Source of the DNA: Rhizosphaericola sp047606825
Lineage (GTDB): Bacteria > Bacteroidota > Bacteroidia > Chitinophagales > Chitinophagaceae
Assembly (NCBI GenBank): GCA_047606825.1
Contig: JASGDY010000076.1
Location: 1 to 63,182, forward strand
Direction of reading: 5' to 3'
DNA: 63,182 bases
In this document: positions 26,659 to 35,047 of the stretch, piece by piece
How the letters are laid out: every line of letters starts with the position of its first letter
Numbering within the stretch: the first letter of the stretch is position 1
Notes under the pieces: model-generated
Told to the model about the DNA's origin: nothing
Seen by the model: only the letters and a program-made list of their open reading frames with translations
Database searches by the model: none
Translations under genes and position numbers: made by a program

Positions 26659-27543
26659 TTACTTTTCCTTTTGCAGGTACGCCTTTATCTTGTCGGCAAC
26701 AGGCTGGCTCAGCGGCACCAGTGGCAGACGCAGGTGATTCTGAATGAAGCCTTGCTGTGTCAGGAAGGATTTGACGCCCGCAGGATTGTTTTCTGCAAAC
26801 ATAAGTAAATAGGCATCAAACAATTGTAGGTTGATTTTTGCCGCTTCTTTGGCGTTGTTGTCCAATGCGTATTGCACCATTTGGGAAAATTCTTTTGGAA
26901 AAGCGTTGGCTGCAACGCTGATGACGCCATCCATCCCTGCGGCGACCTGTGGCATGGCCAAATCGTCGTCACCACTCACGACTAGAAAATCGTCCGGTCT
27001 TTCCATCAACAGTCGGATACTCTGCGCAAAATTGTTGCTGGCTTCCTTGATGCCGGCAATATTGGGGAGTTGCGCCAAACGCAACGTGGTTTCAGGTTCG
27101 AGGTTCCTACCGGTACGTCCGGGAACGTTGTACAGCAAAATAGGTTTCGGCGCCACTTCCGCAATGGCTTTGTAATGCTGGTACAGACCTTCCTGTGAAG
27201 GCTTGTTGTAATAAGGCGCGGTGCTCAATATGGCAATCGCTTTTTCTAACGGTAGCGTTTTGAGTTCTTCGACAATATGCTGTGTATTGTTGCCACCGAC
27301 GCCGACAACCACGGGCACGCGGCCATTGACTTTGTCGAAAGTAAAGTTGATGATGTTTATTTTTTCCTCTTTGGAAAGGGTAGGAGTCTCACCCGTCGTG
27401 CCAAGTGCCACAATATAGTTGATTCCAGATGTAATGATATGGTCGATAAGTGTTCCCAACGCGTCGAAATCGACAGTAAGGTCTTGATTAAAAGGTGTGA
27501 CGATGGCAACGCCGGTTCCCGTCAAAGCTTGACGAATGTTCAT
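26659..27543 (-). CDS. dapA: 4-hydroxy-tetrahydrodipicolinate synthase
   Basis: Condenses pyruvate with aspartate semialdehyde in lysine and diaminopimelate synthesis. It is a TIM-barrel aldolase of 294 residues, the family length. The Schiff-base Lys is at 166 in GIKEASNN, the catalytic Tyr at 138 in LLYNVPGRTG, and the GTTGETPTLS loop is near 48-57. It lies 37 bases downstream of accA and is probably cotranscribed with it, an unusual pairing of fatty-acid and lysine genes. Confidence 0.95.
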   Translation of the reverse strand: MNIRQALTGTGVAIVTPFNQDLTVDFDALGTLIDHIITSGINYIVALGTTGETPTLSKEEKINIINFTFDKVNGRVPVVVGVGGNNTQHIVEELKTLPLEKAIAILSTAPYYNKPSQEGLYQHYKAIAEVAPKPILLYNVPGRTGRNLEPETTLRLAQLPNIAGIKEASNNFAQSIRLLMERPDDFLVVSGDDDLAMPQVAAGMDGVISVAANAFPKEFSQMVQYALDNNAKEAAKINLQLFDAYLLMFAENNPAGVKSFLTQQGFIQNHLRLPLVPLSQPVADKIKAYLQKEK

Positions 27544-27580
27544 GTATAATAATTATTGCGATGTAAAAAGTTTGTTCTGT

Positions 27581-28558
27581 CTATTTCCCCTCGTTCCATT
27601 GTCCCATTTTGCTGAATTTTTCGATTCTCTGGGCAATGCGTTTTTCCGGGGATATCTTTTCCAGTTCCTTGATGGTCTTGACCAGTATCTTTTTCAGGTT
27701 TTCGGCAGACGCATCGTAGTCCCAGTGTGCACCTCCGATAGGTTCTGGCACGACACCGTCTACGAGTTTGAATTTGGACATGTAGTCAGAGGTGAGCTTC
27801 AGTTCTTCGGCAGCTTTTTCTTTCATGTTCCAGCTACGCCACAGGATGGAGCTACAGTTTTCGGGAGAGATGACGGTGTACCAGGAATTTTCGAGCATCA
27901 ACACGCGGTCGCCCACGCCGATGCCCAGGGCACCGCCGCTCGCACCTTCGCCGATGATGACACAGATGACCGGCACTTTGAGCCGCATCATTTCGTAGAT
28001 GTTGCGGGCGATGGCTTCCCCTTGCCCTCTTTCTTCCGCTTCCATGCCGGGATAGGCTCCCGGCGTGTCAATCAAGGTAACGATTGGTTTGTTGAATTTT
28101 TCAGCGAGGCGCATCAGGCGCAAAGCCTTGCGGTAACCTTCGGGGTTGGCCATGCCGAAGTTGCGCAACTGTCGGTTTTTGGTATTGATACCTTTCTGCT
28201 GACCGATGAACATCACCGTCTTACCATCCAACTGTGCAAAACCGCCAATCATCGCCTTGTCGTCCTTCACGTTCCTATCGCCAAACTGCTCCAGGAAATG
28301 GGTCGTCATCTTGTTGATGTACTTCAAGGTATAAGGACGGTCCGGATGGCGGCTGAGCTGTACGCGCTGCCAAGGCGTCAAGTGCTCCGTAATGTCTTTT
28401 CGTTTTTCCACGATTGCGCTTTCCAGTTGGGCAATGGTGGGCGCATAGTCAATCTTTGGATTTTTGGAGGCGAGTTTCTTAGTCTGGTCGATTTGTTCGT
28501 ACAGGTTTCTAATCGGCTCTTCAAAGTCCAAAAACTGTCTATTCGGATATTGTGGCAT
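27581..28558 (-). CDS. accA: Acetyl-CoA carboxylase carboxyltransferase subunit alpha
   Basis: Forms with AccD the carboxyltransferase that makes malonyl-CoA for fatty-acid synthesis. The 325 residues fit the family. Diagnostic parts are the N-terminal FLDFEEPIRNLYEQI helix, the GGFAQLDGKTVMFIGQQKG segment, the DTPGAYPG active-site loop and GEGASGGALGIGVGD. The start at 28558 (MPQYPNRQ) is preferred to 28588, because the upstream start lies inside the predicted -7 promoter element. accD is not in the window. Confidence 0.95.
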   Translation of the reverse strand: MPQYPNRQFLDFEEPIRNLYEQIDQTKKLASKNPKIDYAPTIAQLESAIVEKRKDITEHLTPWQRVQLSRHPDRPYTLKYINKMTTHFLEQFGDRNVKDDKAMIGGFAQLDGKTVMFIGQQKGINTKNRQLRNFGMANPEGYRKALRLMRLAEKFNKPIVTLIDTPGAYPGMEAEERGQGEAIARNIYEMMRLKVPVICVIIGEGASGGALGIGVGDRVLMLENSWYTVISPENCSSILWRSWNMKEKAAEELKLTSDYMSKFKLVDGVVPEPIGGAHWDYDASAENLKKILVKTIKELEKISPEKRIAQRIEKFSKMGQWNEGK

Positions 28559-28585
28559 ACGTTGTTTACTTTTTTTATGGAACGG

Positions 28586-28634
28586 CAAATTTACAGTTTA
28601 CTGTTTTTTTAAAAAATATTTGTTTTGAACAAAT
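28586..28634 (-). promoter_or_regulatory. accA promoter with adjacent 17-bp palindrome
   Basis: On the minus strand TAAATTTG (plus coordinates 28586-28593) matches TAnnTTTG exactly, about 27 bases before the accA start, with a TTTT about 20 bases upstream. Immediately upstream of that lies ATTTGTT-TTG-AACAAAT (28618-28634), a perfect 7-3-7 dyad. Its position just outside the -33 element suggests an activator or repressor site; the regulator is unknown. Confidence 0.45.
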
Positions 28635-28741
28635 ACAATTCTCCATATAGCGTCTTTTTCCAACGTTGTTATTGTGTTTACAACCAACACATTATCAGAA
28701 AGTTAAGAAGAAAGACGGATGATACTGATATATAATATACC

Positions 28742-28768
28742 GTCCAGCCATCATATCCAGGGCTGGAC
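28742..28768. repeat. Isolated hairpin in the accA-29125 gap
   Basis: GTCCAGCC and GGCTGGAC form an 8-bp stem around an 11-base loop, with a TTTTT a few bases downstream. No gene ends nearby on the plus strand. Apart from this hairpin and the family C repeat, the 566-base gap (28559-29124) shows nothing coding. Confidence 0.4.
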
Positions 28769-28904
28769 CGAAGTCATGTTTTTCAACTGTATTTCCAGTG
28801 AAAGTGTGCTGTGTTTCTGCTTTTTACTGTCATAAATCAACCAACCTTTCTTCGCCGTTGTTTTGCGACCGCGTCGCCAGCAATACCGAAATCGGCCGAC
28901 CGGA

Positions 28905-28985
28905 GTCATTGAAGCTGTTTGAGTTAGTTATTTTCTTCTCCGCACAACCTCCCGCAGCGGCGGGGACTTTGCGGGAAGGAAATGT
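28905..28985. repeat. Repeat family C, copy with extended flank
   Basis: GAAGCTGTTTGAGTTAGTTA is followed by CGCACAACCTCCCGC and the GC core GGCGGGGACTTTGCGGG. The left part matches the inverted copy at 26530-26590 and the core matches 15029-15056 and 51920-51948. Confidence 0.6.
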
Positions 28986-29124
28986 CTTTTTGTCGGTTAT
29001 CATCGGATGTCTGTCGGTTATACAGCTTCGTTTGTACATAATATTTCCCTTCTACAAAAATTGGCTGTCTTTTTGCTAAAGTCAACACGAAGGACATTTT
29101 TGAAACCAACAAAAAAATATAAAG

Positions 29125-29664
29125 ATGAAACGAGTATTCCCAGCTATTGCCATCGCCATTTTATTGATGTTTGGCATGAAAGCCCAGTCGCAGGTAAGTA
29201 TCAGCGTCAACATCGGCTCCCAACCACTGTGGGGACCGACAGGCTACGACCATGTCGATTACTACTACCTGCCAGACATTGAAATGTATTATTACGTACC
29301 ATCCGGCCAGTACATCTATTACCACAATGGCCGTTGGGTATGGGTATCGACACTTCCTGCGGCTTACCGCAACTTTGACTTTTACAATTCGTACAAAGTG
29401 GTGCTCAACTCGCCCAGACCTTACCTAAACCACAAACATAATGTGGCACAATACGGCAAATTTAAAAACAACAGGTCCCGACAGGAAGTCATCAGAGACA
29501 GCCGCGACACGAAGTACAATGTCGTCAAAGGACATGATAATTACAACGGAGGTAAAAACCAGCCGGGAGCATCGCAGCAAAAAGCTGGCAACGGCAAAAG
29601 GACAACGAACCCGGGAAAACAAAAGCAACAACCAAAGAATGACCATGGACAACCCAGACGGTAG
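29125..29664 (+). CDS. Small secreted aromatic-rich protein, function unknown
   Basis: A 179-residue protein with a signal peptide ending KAQSQ. The N-terminal half is very rich in Tyr and Trp, for example DHVDYYYLPDIEMYYYVPSG and NGRWVWVSTLP. The C-terminal half is polar and low in complexity (Asn, Gln, Lys, Gly), ending KQQPKNDHGQPRR. Similar small exported proteins are common in this group of bacteria and have no assigned role. It is monocistronic and followed by a hairpin terminator. Confidence 0.72.
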   Translation: MKRVFPAIAIAILLMFGMKAQSQVSISVNIGSQPLWGPTGYDHVDYYYLPDIEMYYYVPSGQYIYYHNGRWVWVSTLPAAYRNFDFYNSYKVVLNSPRPYLNHKHNVAQYGKFKNNRSRQEVIRDSRDTKYNVVKGHDNYNGGKNQPGASQQKAGNGKRTTNPGKQKQQPKNDHGQPRR

Positions 29665-29685
29665 GATAATTCTTTCAGAAAAAAA

Positions 29686-29718
29686 GGCAACACGGCTTTA
29701 GCGTGTTGCCCTTTTTTT
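29686..29718. terminator. Terminator after the 29125 gene
   Basis: GGCAACACG and CGTGTTGCC form a 9-bp stem with a 7-base loop, extended by an A-run before and a long T-run after. Confidence 0.8.
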
Positions 29719-29846
29719 CTGCCTGCCGCTAAAGCAGTGGGCTTCGGACTTTTCTGTCTTTCCGTCCTCCGTCTTGCCGGAAAAAGCCTCTGAGATTAAG
29801 GGAACTTCCACGTCTTTAAGGTAATAAGAGAACACGCGGAAATACC

Positions 29847-31142
29847 TTATCTATTTTCCGACCAAAACGTCGCCATCGATTTTCGGTAGGCGGTGTATGG
29901 ATATATTGCGGCGTGGTAGTTGTTGTGCATGACGGTAATCATCTGTCCCCCGACATTATGAATCACCTGGGAAAAATAGTTTAAATCCGCCAAAACCTTT
30001 TCTGCACTGTCCTTCTGGTGGTGGTAAGCTGTCGCGTCCATCCAGCAGAAAGGATGGATACGCAATTCCGTTTTTTCGTTTTTGCGGAGGTCAAACCAGT
30101 AGAACGGCCGCGACGTGCTGGCGCGGAAACCATTGGCATTGCCGTAGCCCATCGTGAAATCTTCCTGGATGCCGAGCGCGATTAACTTGTCGTAGGTTTC
30201 GGGAATGGTCATCCGGAGGTAGTGCTGGCGGCTTTTAGTGATTTTTTTGTTGGAAATTGTTTCTAAGTATTGCTTTTCTTGGCGGAGCAATGTGTTGTCG
30301 TCACCACTTTGCCAACTTGGGTGTATGCCGATGTTAAACAGTTCCGCTTCCTGCTGGATAAGTCGTTGAAATGCCGTATTGGACTGCGCTGGATTTTTGT
30401 CGAACGCGCCGTGCTTTTTTGCAACAGGAAAAAAGAAAGTCGGCTGCCAACCATATTGCTGCATCTGCGTGTTGAGATAGGTAAACGTATCAAACGGGTC
30501 TTGCATTTTGCCACGCCAGGTCGCGACTTGTTGGCGCAGGGTTTCCGTTTTTCGATGCAATATGTTTTTCAAAAAAGCACCGGCCTGTATATATAGCGGT
30601 TTATGCAGAAACGCAAAAGGAATGTCGATGTCAAATGTCGGCCGGTATCGGTATTTTGTTTTTACGGGATTATAATCCGCATATCTTTTTTTTAATATTT
30701 TATTTAATTCCTGCAACCATAAATCCACCAAGGGCAAGTGCAGAAATTGCTCCCGAAAAGCCAGTCCGTTCGTCTCTGCATAACGTCCATATTGGTCTTT
30801 GTCGTGAGGCAAATATTCTTCATAGCGTGTTATGAAATAGAAACTCGCCGCCAATATATCAAAAGGCAAGTCGCCTTTTCCCGAAAAGAATATCGGCAAA
30901 TCCTGCCAATACGTTATTATAATATTTTGTTGTTGTATATTATTTTCAAACAACAGTTCGGTGGCTTCAATCCAATAACAGTCAATATTTAATTTTTCTT
31001 TTGTATAACAGATTTTAGCACCGCTATAATATTTGAAATCTTCCAGCGAATCCGTAATGTTATAGCTCCCATTGAATAGGAAATCCAATATATATCGGAG
31101 ACGCGCGGTGACAACGGGACCATAAACCAAGAGGGAAGGCAT
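29847..31142 (-). CDS. Polysaccharide deacetylase-like protein
   Basis: A 431-residue cytoplasmic-looking protein without signal peptide. The N-terminal ~170 residues form a domain often fused to deacetylases in Bacteroidetes (DUF7033-type, from memory of the family). The C-terminal part resembles the carbohydrate esterase 4 fold: RPTFDIDIPFAF gives the metal-binding Asp pair, GIHPSWQSG the His, and RASTSRPFYWF the catalytic Arg region. It probably acts on surface polysaccharide. No polysaccharide export genes are adjacent. Confidence 0.75.
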   Translation of the reverse strand: MPSLLVYGPVVTARLRYILDFLFNGSYNITDSLEDFKYYSGAKICYTKEKLNIDCYWIEATELLFENNIQQQNIIITYWQDLPIFFSGKGDLPFDILAASFYFITRYEEYLPHDKDQYGRYAETNGLAFREQFLHLPLVDLWLQELNKILKKRYADYNPVKTKYRYRPTFDIDIPFAFLHKPLYIQAGAFLKNILHRKTETLRQQVATWRGKMQDPFDTFTYLNTQMQQYGWQPTFFFPVAKKHGAFDKNPAQSNTAFQRLIQQEAELFNIGIHPSWQSGDDNTLLRQEKQYLETISNKKITKSRQHYLRMTIPETYDKLIALGIQEDFTMGYGNANGFRASTSRPFYWFDLRKNEKTELRIHPFCWMDATAYHHQKDSAEKVLADLNYFSQVIHNVGGQMITVMHNNYHAAIYPYTAYRKSMATFWSENR

Positions 31143-31292
31143 GTTGATTTGATAATTTGAGAATTAGGTAAGATTTGAAAATTGTACACGCAAAGAGACG
31201 GAAAGAATTGATTTAAAAAAGAAAACAAATGCGAGATTGTGATAAAACAAACGATACTTCATGTAGGATGGATGTCCTATTTTTCTCCTCCA

Positions 31293-31315
31293 TTTTTTAA
31301 CTTTTGATTCTTCCT
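31293..31315. repeat. Heptad array after radA
   Basis: Units TTTTTAA, CTTTTGA and TTCTTCC lie immediately beyond the radA stop. On the radA coding strand they read A-rich, like other post-stop arrays. Confidence 0.5.
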
Positions 31316-32698
31316 TTAAAACAAATGCCGATACACTTCATCCACTTTTCCGAGCATCACGATTTCAATCTTGAACTTGCTTTTGTCAAAGGATTTGCGG
31401 CTGAATTTGGAAACGATGATTTTTTCAAAACCCAGTTTTTCCGCTTCGGAGATGCGTTGTTCCATGCGGTTGACCGAACGAATCTCACCGTTGAGCCCGA
31501 CCTCACCCGCAAAACAGACCGACTGCGGAATCGGGATGTCTTCGTAGGAGGAGAGGAGCGCACATATCACGGCAAGGTCGATGGACGGGTCTTCGACCTT
31601 GATGCCGCCCGCGATATTGACAAAAACATCCTTCATGCCATATTGGAAGCCGCCGCGTTTTTCCAAAACCGCCAACAAAAGTTGCAGCCGTCGTAGGTCA
31701 AATCCACTGACCGTGCGCTGCGGCGTTCCGTACACGCTCTGCGTGACGAGTGCCTGTACTTCTACCAGCAAAGGACGTTGACCTTCCATGCTGGCAGCGA
31801 TGGCACTGCCACTGAGCGGTTCGTCTTTTTCCGTGATAAGGATTTCCGACGGGTTGGTAACGGCGCGCATACCGTTGCCCGCCATTTCGTAAATGCCGAG
31901 TTCGGACGTACTTCCAAAACGGTTTTTCAGCGTCCGCAGTATGCGGTAACTGTTGTGGCGGTCGCCCTCAAACTGCAAGACCGCGTCCACCATGTGTTCC
32001 AATATCTTGGGACCGGCAATCGTACCGTCTTTCGTGATGTGTCCAATCAGGAATACCGGCGTGCCTGTCGCCTTGGCAAAACGTTGGAACTCCGCTGCAC
32101 ATTCGCGTATCTGCGATACGCTGCCCGGCGATGCTTCCAGCAGGTTAGACTCCATCGTCTGTACCGAATCGACAATCAGCAAGTCAGGCTGTAGTTGCTT
32201 GACCTCCTTAAAAATCGACTGCGTAGAAGTTTCCGTAAGCAAATAAAAATTTTCGTTGTGGATATGCAGTCGGTCAGCGCGCATCTTAATCTGAGTGTCG
32301 CTTTCCTCTCCGCTGATGTACAATGTTTTGATATGTGGCAACAGCAAAGTGTTTTGGAGGAAAAGCGTACTTTTTCCAATGCCTGGTTCGCCCGCAACTA
32401 GTACGATACTACCAGCAACAATACCGCCGCCCAATACACGGTTCAGTTCGGGGTCTCGTGTCACGATACGGCGTTCGTCACCACCCTGTACTTCCTGTAA
32501 GGAAACGATTTTGGAGCGTTTGTTGGTAGGCGTTGGCGTTTTGTAGTCTGACCAGGATTGCTTGTCCGACGCGGTGTTTTTTTTGTCCACCACTTCTTCC
32601 ACGAAAGTGTTCCATTCGTTGCAGGCGGGGCATTTCCCGAGCCATTTTACACTTTCGTACCCACAGTTTTTACAAAAGAATAGCGTTTTTGCTGCCAT
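31316..32698 (-). CDS. radA: DNA repair protein RadA
   Basis: Helps process recombination intermediates by driving branch migration. Of 460 residues, the N-terminal zinc finger is CKNCG...CPACNEW (about 9-30). The RecA-like core has Walker A GEPGIGKST and the RadA-specific LKNRFGSTSELG motif, and the C-terminal Lon-protease-like domain carries FAGEVGLNGEIR. The start at 32698 (MAAKTLFFCKNCG) is the family N-terminus; 32773 would add 25 unrelated hydrophobic residues. A TATCTTTG element (32705-32712, minus) sits so close that the transcript may be nearly leaderless. Confidence 0.95.
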   Translation of the reverse strand: MAAKTLFFCKNCGYESVKWLGKCPACNEWNTFVEEVVDKKNTASDKQSWSDYKTPTPTNKRSKIVSLQEVQGGDERRIVTRDPELNRVLGGGIVAGSIVLVAGEPGIGKSTLFLQNTLLLPHIKTLYISGEESDTQIKMRADRLHIHNENFYLLTETSTQSIFKEVKQLQPDLLIVDSVQTMESNLLEASPGSVSQIRECAAEFQRFAKATGTPVFLIGHITKDGTIAGPKILEHMVDAVLQFEGDRHNSYRILRTLKNRFGSTSELGIYEMAGNGMRAVTNPSEILITEKDEPLSGSAIAASMEGQRPLLVEVQALVTQSVYGTPQRTVSGFDLRRLQLLLAVLEKRGGFQYGMKDVFVNIAGGIKVEDPSIDLAVICALLSSYEDIPIPQSVCFAGEVGLNGEIRSVNRMEQRISEAEKLGFEKIIVSKFSRKSFDKSKFKIEIVMLGKVDEVYRHLF

Positions 32699-32814
32699 AG
32701 GAAACAAAGATAACGTTAAGCAGAAAAGAATGTTGCGGATGTGGCAAAAGAAATAACTGGTTTTGATTGTCATGGCTAAATAAGCAGAAAAACTAATATT
32801 GTAGTTTAAATTTA

Positions 32815-32870
32815 TTTGGCATTTCGGAAATCGTGCTTAATTTTGTACTGTAATAAAAAAAATTACAGTA
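32815..32870 (+). promoter_or_regulatory. Rrf2 gene promoter with overlapping 25-bp operator palindrome
   Basis: TTTG (32815-32818), a 19-base spacer and TAATTTTG (32838-32845) match the Bacteroidetes promoter fully. Starting one base after it is the perfect palindrome TACTGTAAT, seven As, ATTACAGTA (32846-32870). It covers the predicted transcription start and ends two bases before the ATG at 32873. This is the arrangement expected for tight autorepression by the Rrf2 protein. Confidence 0.7.
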
Positions 32871-32872
32871 TA

Positions 32873-33283
32873 ATGTTAAACAGTCGCTTTGCGATAGAGG
32901 TGCATATTCTTTCTCTGTTGGCGGTATGCCAAGAGCCGATTACTTCTGGATTCATTGCCAATAGTATCAACTGCAACCCGGTATTGGTACGCAAGGAATT
33001 GAGCGTATTGAACAATGCTGGTCTTGTGGTCGCACAGGAAGGGAAAAACGGCGGTGTCCGCTTGGCACAAAATCCGTCCAACATTTATCTGGACGAACTG
33101 TTTAGTCTTGTTTACCAGGACGGGGTTTTAATGTCTTCCAACAAGAATGCGCCCAATCCGGACTGTGTCATAGGCCGTAACATCAATACACTGATGGGCA
33201 ATATCAATGCTGGTGTCAAAGCCACCCTATTGAAAACACTGCACCGTACAAGCATTGCAGACCTTGTAAAAGGTATCAACTAA
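32873..33283 (+). CDS. Rrf2 family transcriptional regulator
   Basis: A 136-residue winged-helix regulator: SRFAIEVHILSLLAV at the N-terminus, the recognition helix around SINCNPVLVRKELSVL, and the wing EGKNGGVRLAQNPSNI. It lacks the three clustered Cys of iron-sulphur IscR but has single Cys at VCQEP, INCNP and PDCVIG, which might allow redox sensing. The start at 32873 follows its operator directly; 32816 would run through the promoter. It is followed 30 bases later by an NAD(P)H-binding oxidoreductase, the same pairing as ywnA-ywnB in Bacillus. Confidence 0.9.
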   Translation: MLNSRFAIEVHILSLLAVCQEPITSGFIANSINCNPVLVRKELSVLNNAGLVVAQEGKNGGVRLAQNPSNIYLDELFSLVYQDGVLMSSNKNAPNPDCVIGRNINTLMGNINAGVKATLLKTLHRTSIADLVKGIN

Positions 33284-33313
33284 ATCGTTTTTTTAAAACC
33301 TAAAATACAAAAC

Positions 33314-33967
33314 ATGAAGATTGGAGTAATCGGAGCAACCGGATTTGTCGGTTCGCATATCGTAAAAGAAGCACTTTCCAGAAACCATGATGTCGTTGCC
33401 TTTGCAAGGGACAACACAAAATTGTCCGACAACGGACATCTTACCAAGGTCAGCCTCGATGCCAATGATGTCGAAGCCTTGGCGGAGGCACTGGAAAGCA
33501 ACAACGTCGATGCCGTTGTAAGTGCGTTCAACCCGGGCTGGACCAATCCCAATATTTACGATGATTTCATAGCAGGAGCAAAGCATATTGAATCTGCCGT
33601 CGAGAAGTCCGGCATCAAACATTTTATCGTCATCGGCGGCGCAGGTAGCCTCTACATTGATGGCAAGCAACTCGTTGACAGCCTTGGTTTTCCGGAGGAA
33701 ATCAAACCGGGTGCAACCGCAGCGAGAGATTACCTCAATATCCTGAAAGCCAATACCGTATTGGACTGGACGTTTTTTTCCCCAGCAATTGAGATGCATC
33801 CGGGAATAAAAATTGGACGCACCGGAAAATACCGTACCGGAACCAACAGCCCTGTTTTTGATACCGACAATAAAAGTGTCTTGTCGGTAGAAGATCTAGC
33901 GGTGGCCATTATAGACGAAGTAGAAAATCCCAAGTTCCTAAAACAACGCTTCACGGCTGCATATTAA
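33314..33967 (+). CDS. NAD(P)H-binding oxidoreductase (NmrA/YwnB-like)
   Basis: A 217-residue atypical short-chain dehydrogenase with the dinucleotide loop IGVIGATGFVGSHIV at the N-terminus, VVSAFNPGW at the end of the central sheet, and FIVIGGAGSLYIDG in place of a classical Tyr-x-x-x-Lys motif. Such proteins may bind cofactor without strong catalysis. It forms a two-gene operon with the Rrf2 regulator and is probably its main target. The strong terminator at 33995-34049 ends the unit. Confidence 0.87.
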   Translation: MKIGVIGATGFVGSHIVKEALSRNHDVVAFARDNTKLSDNGHLTKVSLDANDVEALAEALESNNVDAVVSAFNPGWTNPNIYDDFIAGAKHIESAVEKSGIKHFIVIGGAGSLYIDGKQLVDSLGFPEEIKPGATAARDYLNILKANTVLDWTFFSPAIEMHPGIKIGRTGKYRTGTNSPVFDTDNKSVLSVEDLAVAIIDEVENPKFLKQRFTAAY

Positions 33968-33994
33968 GTGTCGAGCCAAAAAGGAAAAAAGATT

Positions 33995-34049
33995 GCCGCA
34001 AAAAACAGTCCGTACCAAGAATGACGAGGTACGGACTGTTTTTTGCGGC
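33995..34049. terminator. Long bidirectional terminator
   Basis: A perfect 22-bp stem from GCCGCAAAAAACAG to GTACC and its complement, with an 11-base loop. Internal A- and T-runs let it serve both the NAD(P)H-binding gene and the converging gene at 34074. Confidence 0.85.
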
Positions 34050-34073
34050 GTAGTCTACGGCTTTAGTAAAAAA

Positions 34074-34985
34074 TTATAAATCCCACAGATTATCCGGATA
34101 GGCACCTTCCGCAATCAAATTGTCTATATTGGCTTTGACGACAGGTGCGTCTTCCTTATAGGTCACGCCAAACCATTTGGAAGTCGTCGGTATCATCTCA
34201 ATCTGTCCCATGCCGGATTTGATAAAATAATCCGCCACGGACGGCATGAAAAATTCGGATTTGGTATCGCCTATGTTTTTGTCCAGGAACGTTTGGAACA
34301 ACTGGTCGCAAAGGTCGATGAAGTTGGCGTCGAAGCAGAAAAAGTTCATGCTGACCTTGGTATCTTCGTCCAATGGGACCAGCTCTTCACCATTTTCATA
34401 GACAATCTGGCCATCGTCCTTGCGATAAATCTTGACGCGTTCCGTGATACTATTGATGAAATTGTTGTCATCCGTCTGTATTTCGCCACGGCTTACGTAA
34501 CCGTTGTCGCTCAATGTGTTGACCAAGTGGTATCCCATGGATGCGTACAGCGTATTGGACACTTTTTCGGTCAGGAACCGGTAGCCTTTTTCAAAAGCTT
34601 CACGACCATAGAAATCATCGGCGTTGACAACGGCAAACGGTTCGTTCACGACACCTTTGCAGCAAAGTACGGCATGTGCCGTTCCCCAAGGTTTGGTCCT
34701 GTCGGCGGGCAATGTGTGCTTGCCTAGGAACGCGTCCAGCTCTTGGTAGACATAGTCAATCTCGATGTCCTGGTGCTTTAGCTTGCCACCGAATATTTCC
34801 TTGAATTCCGCTTCAAAGGAGTGACGTATGATGAAAACAACTTTTTTGAACCCTGCCCGGATGGCGTCATAGATGGCGTAGTCCATAATCGTTTCGCCCG
34901 AAGGCCCAAACGTCTGTATCTGTTTGAGGCTTCCGTAGCGGCTCGCCATGCCTGCAGCCAAGATAACCAATGTAGGTTGTTGCAT
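34074..34985 (-). CDS. Sugar-phosphate nucleotidyltransferase family protein
   Basis: A 303-residue GT-A fold nucleotidyltransferase. The N-terminal LVILAAGMASRYGSLKQI is the nucleotide-binding signature, AVVNADDFYGREAF supplies the metal-binding Asp, and GETIMDYAIYDA is the segment that positions the base. It would activate a sugar 1-phosphate to an NDP-sugar; the substrate cannot be read from sequence. It is a single-gene unit, divergent from the gene at 35048. Confidence 0.83.
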   Translation of the reverse strand: MQQPTLVILAAGMASRYGSLKQIQTFGPSGETIMDYAIYDAIRAGFKKVVFIIRHSFEAEFKEIFGGKLKHQDIEIDYVYQELDAFLGKHTLPADRTKPWGTAHAVLCCKGVVNEPFAVVNADDFYGREAFEKGYRFLTEKVSNTLYASMGYHLVNTLSDNGYVSRGEIQTDDNNFINSITERVKIYRKDDGQIVYENGEELVPLDEDTKVSMNFFCFDANFIDLCDQLFQTFLDKNIGDTKSEFFMPSVADYFIKSGMGQIEMIPTTSKWFGVTYKEDAPVVKANIDNLIAEGAYPDNLWDL

Positions 34986-35047
34986 AAAATTTTTTATAAT
35001 AGGTTTGTCAAAAAAACTGTGCGAAACTAAAGTAAATATCGGATTAG

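Noticed and set aside
27536..28612. Long plus-strand open frame over accA
   Set aside because: It is exactly antisense to accA, whose product is unmistakable; the plus frame has no recognisable domain and is a shadow.
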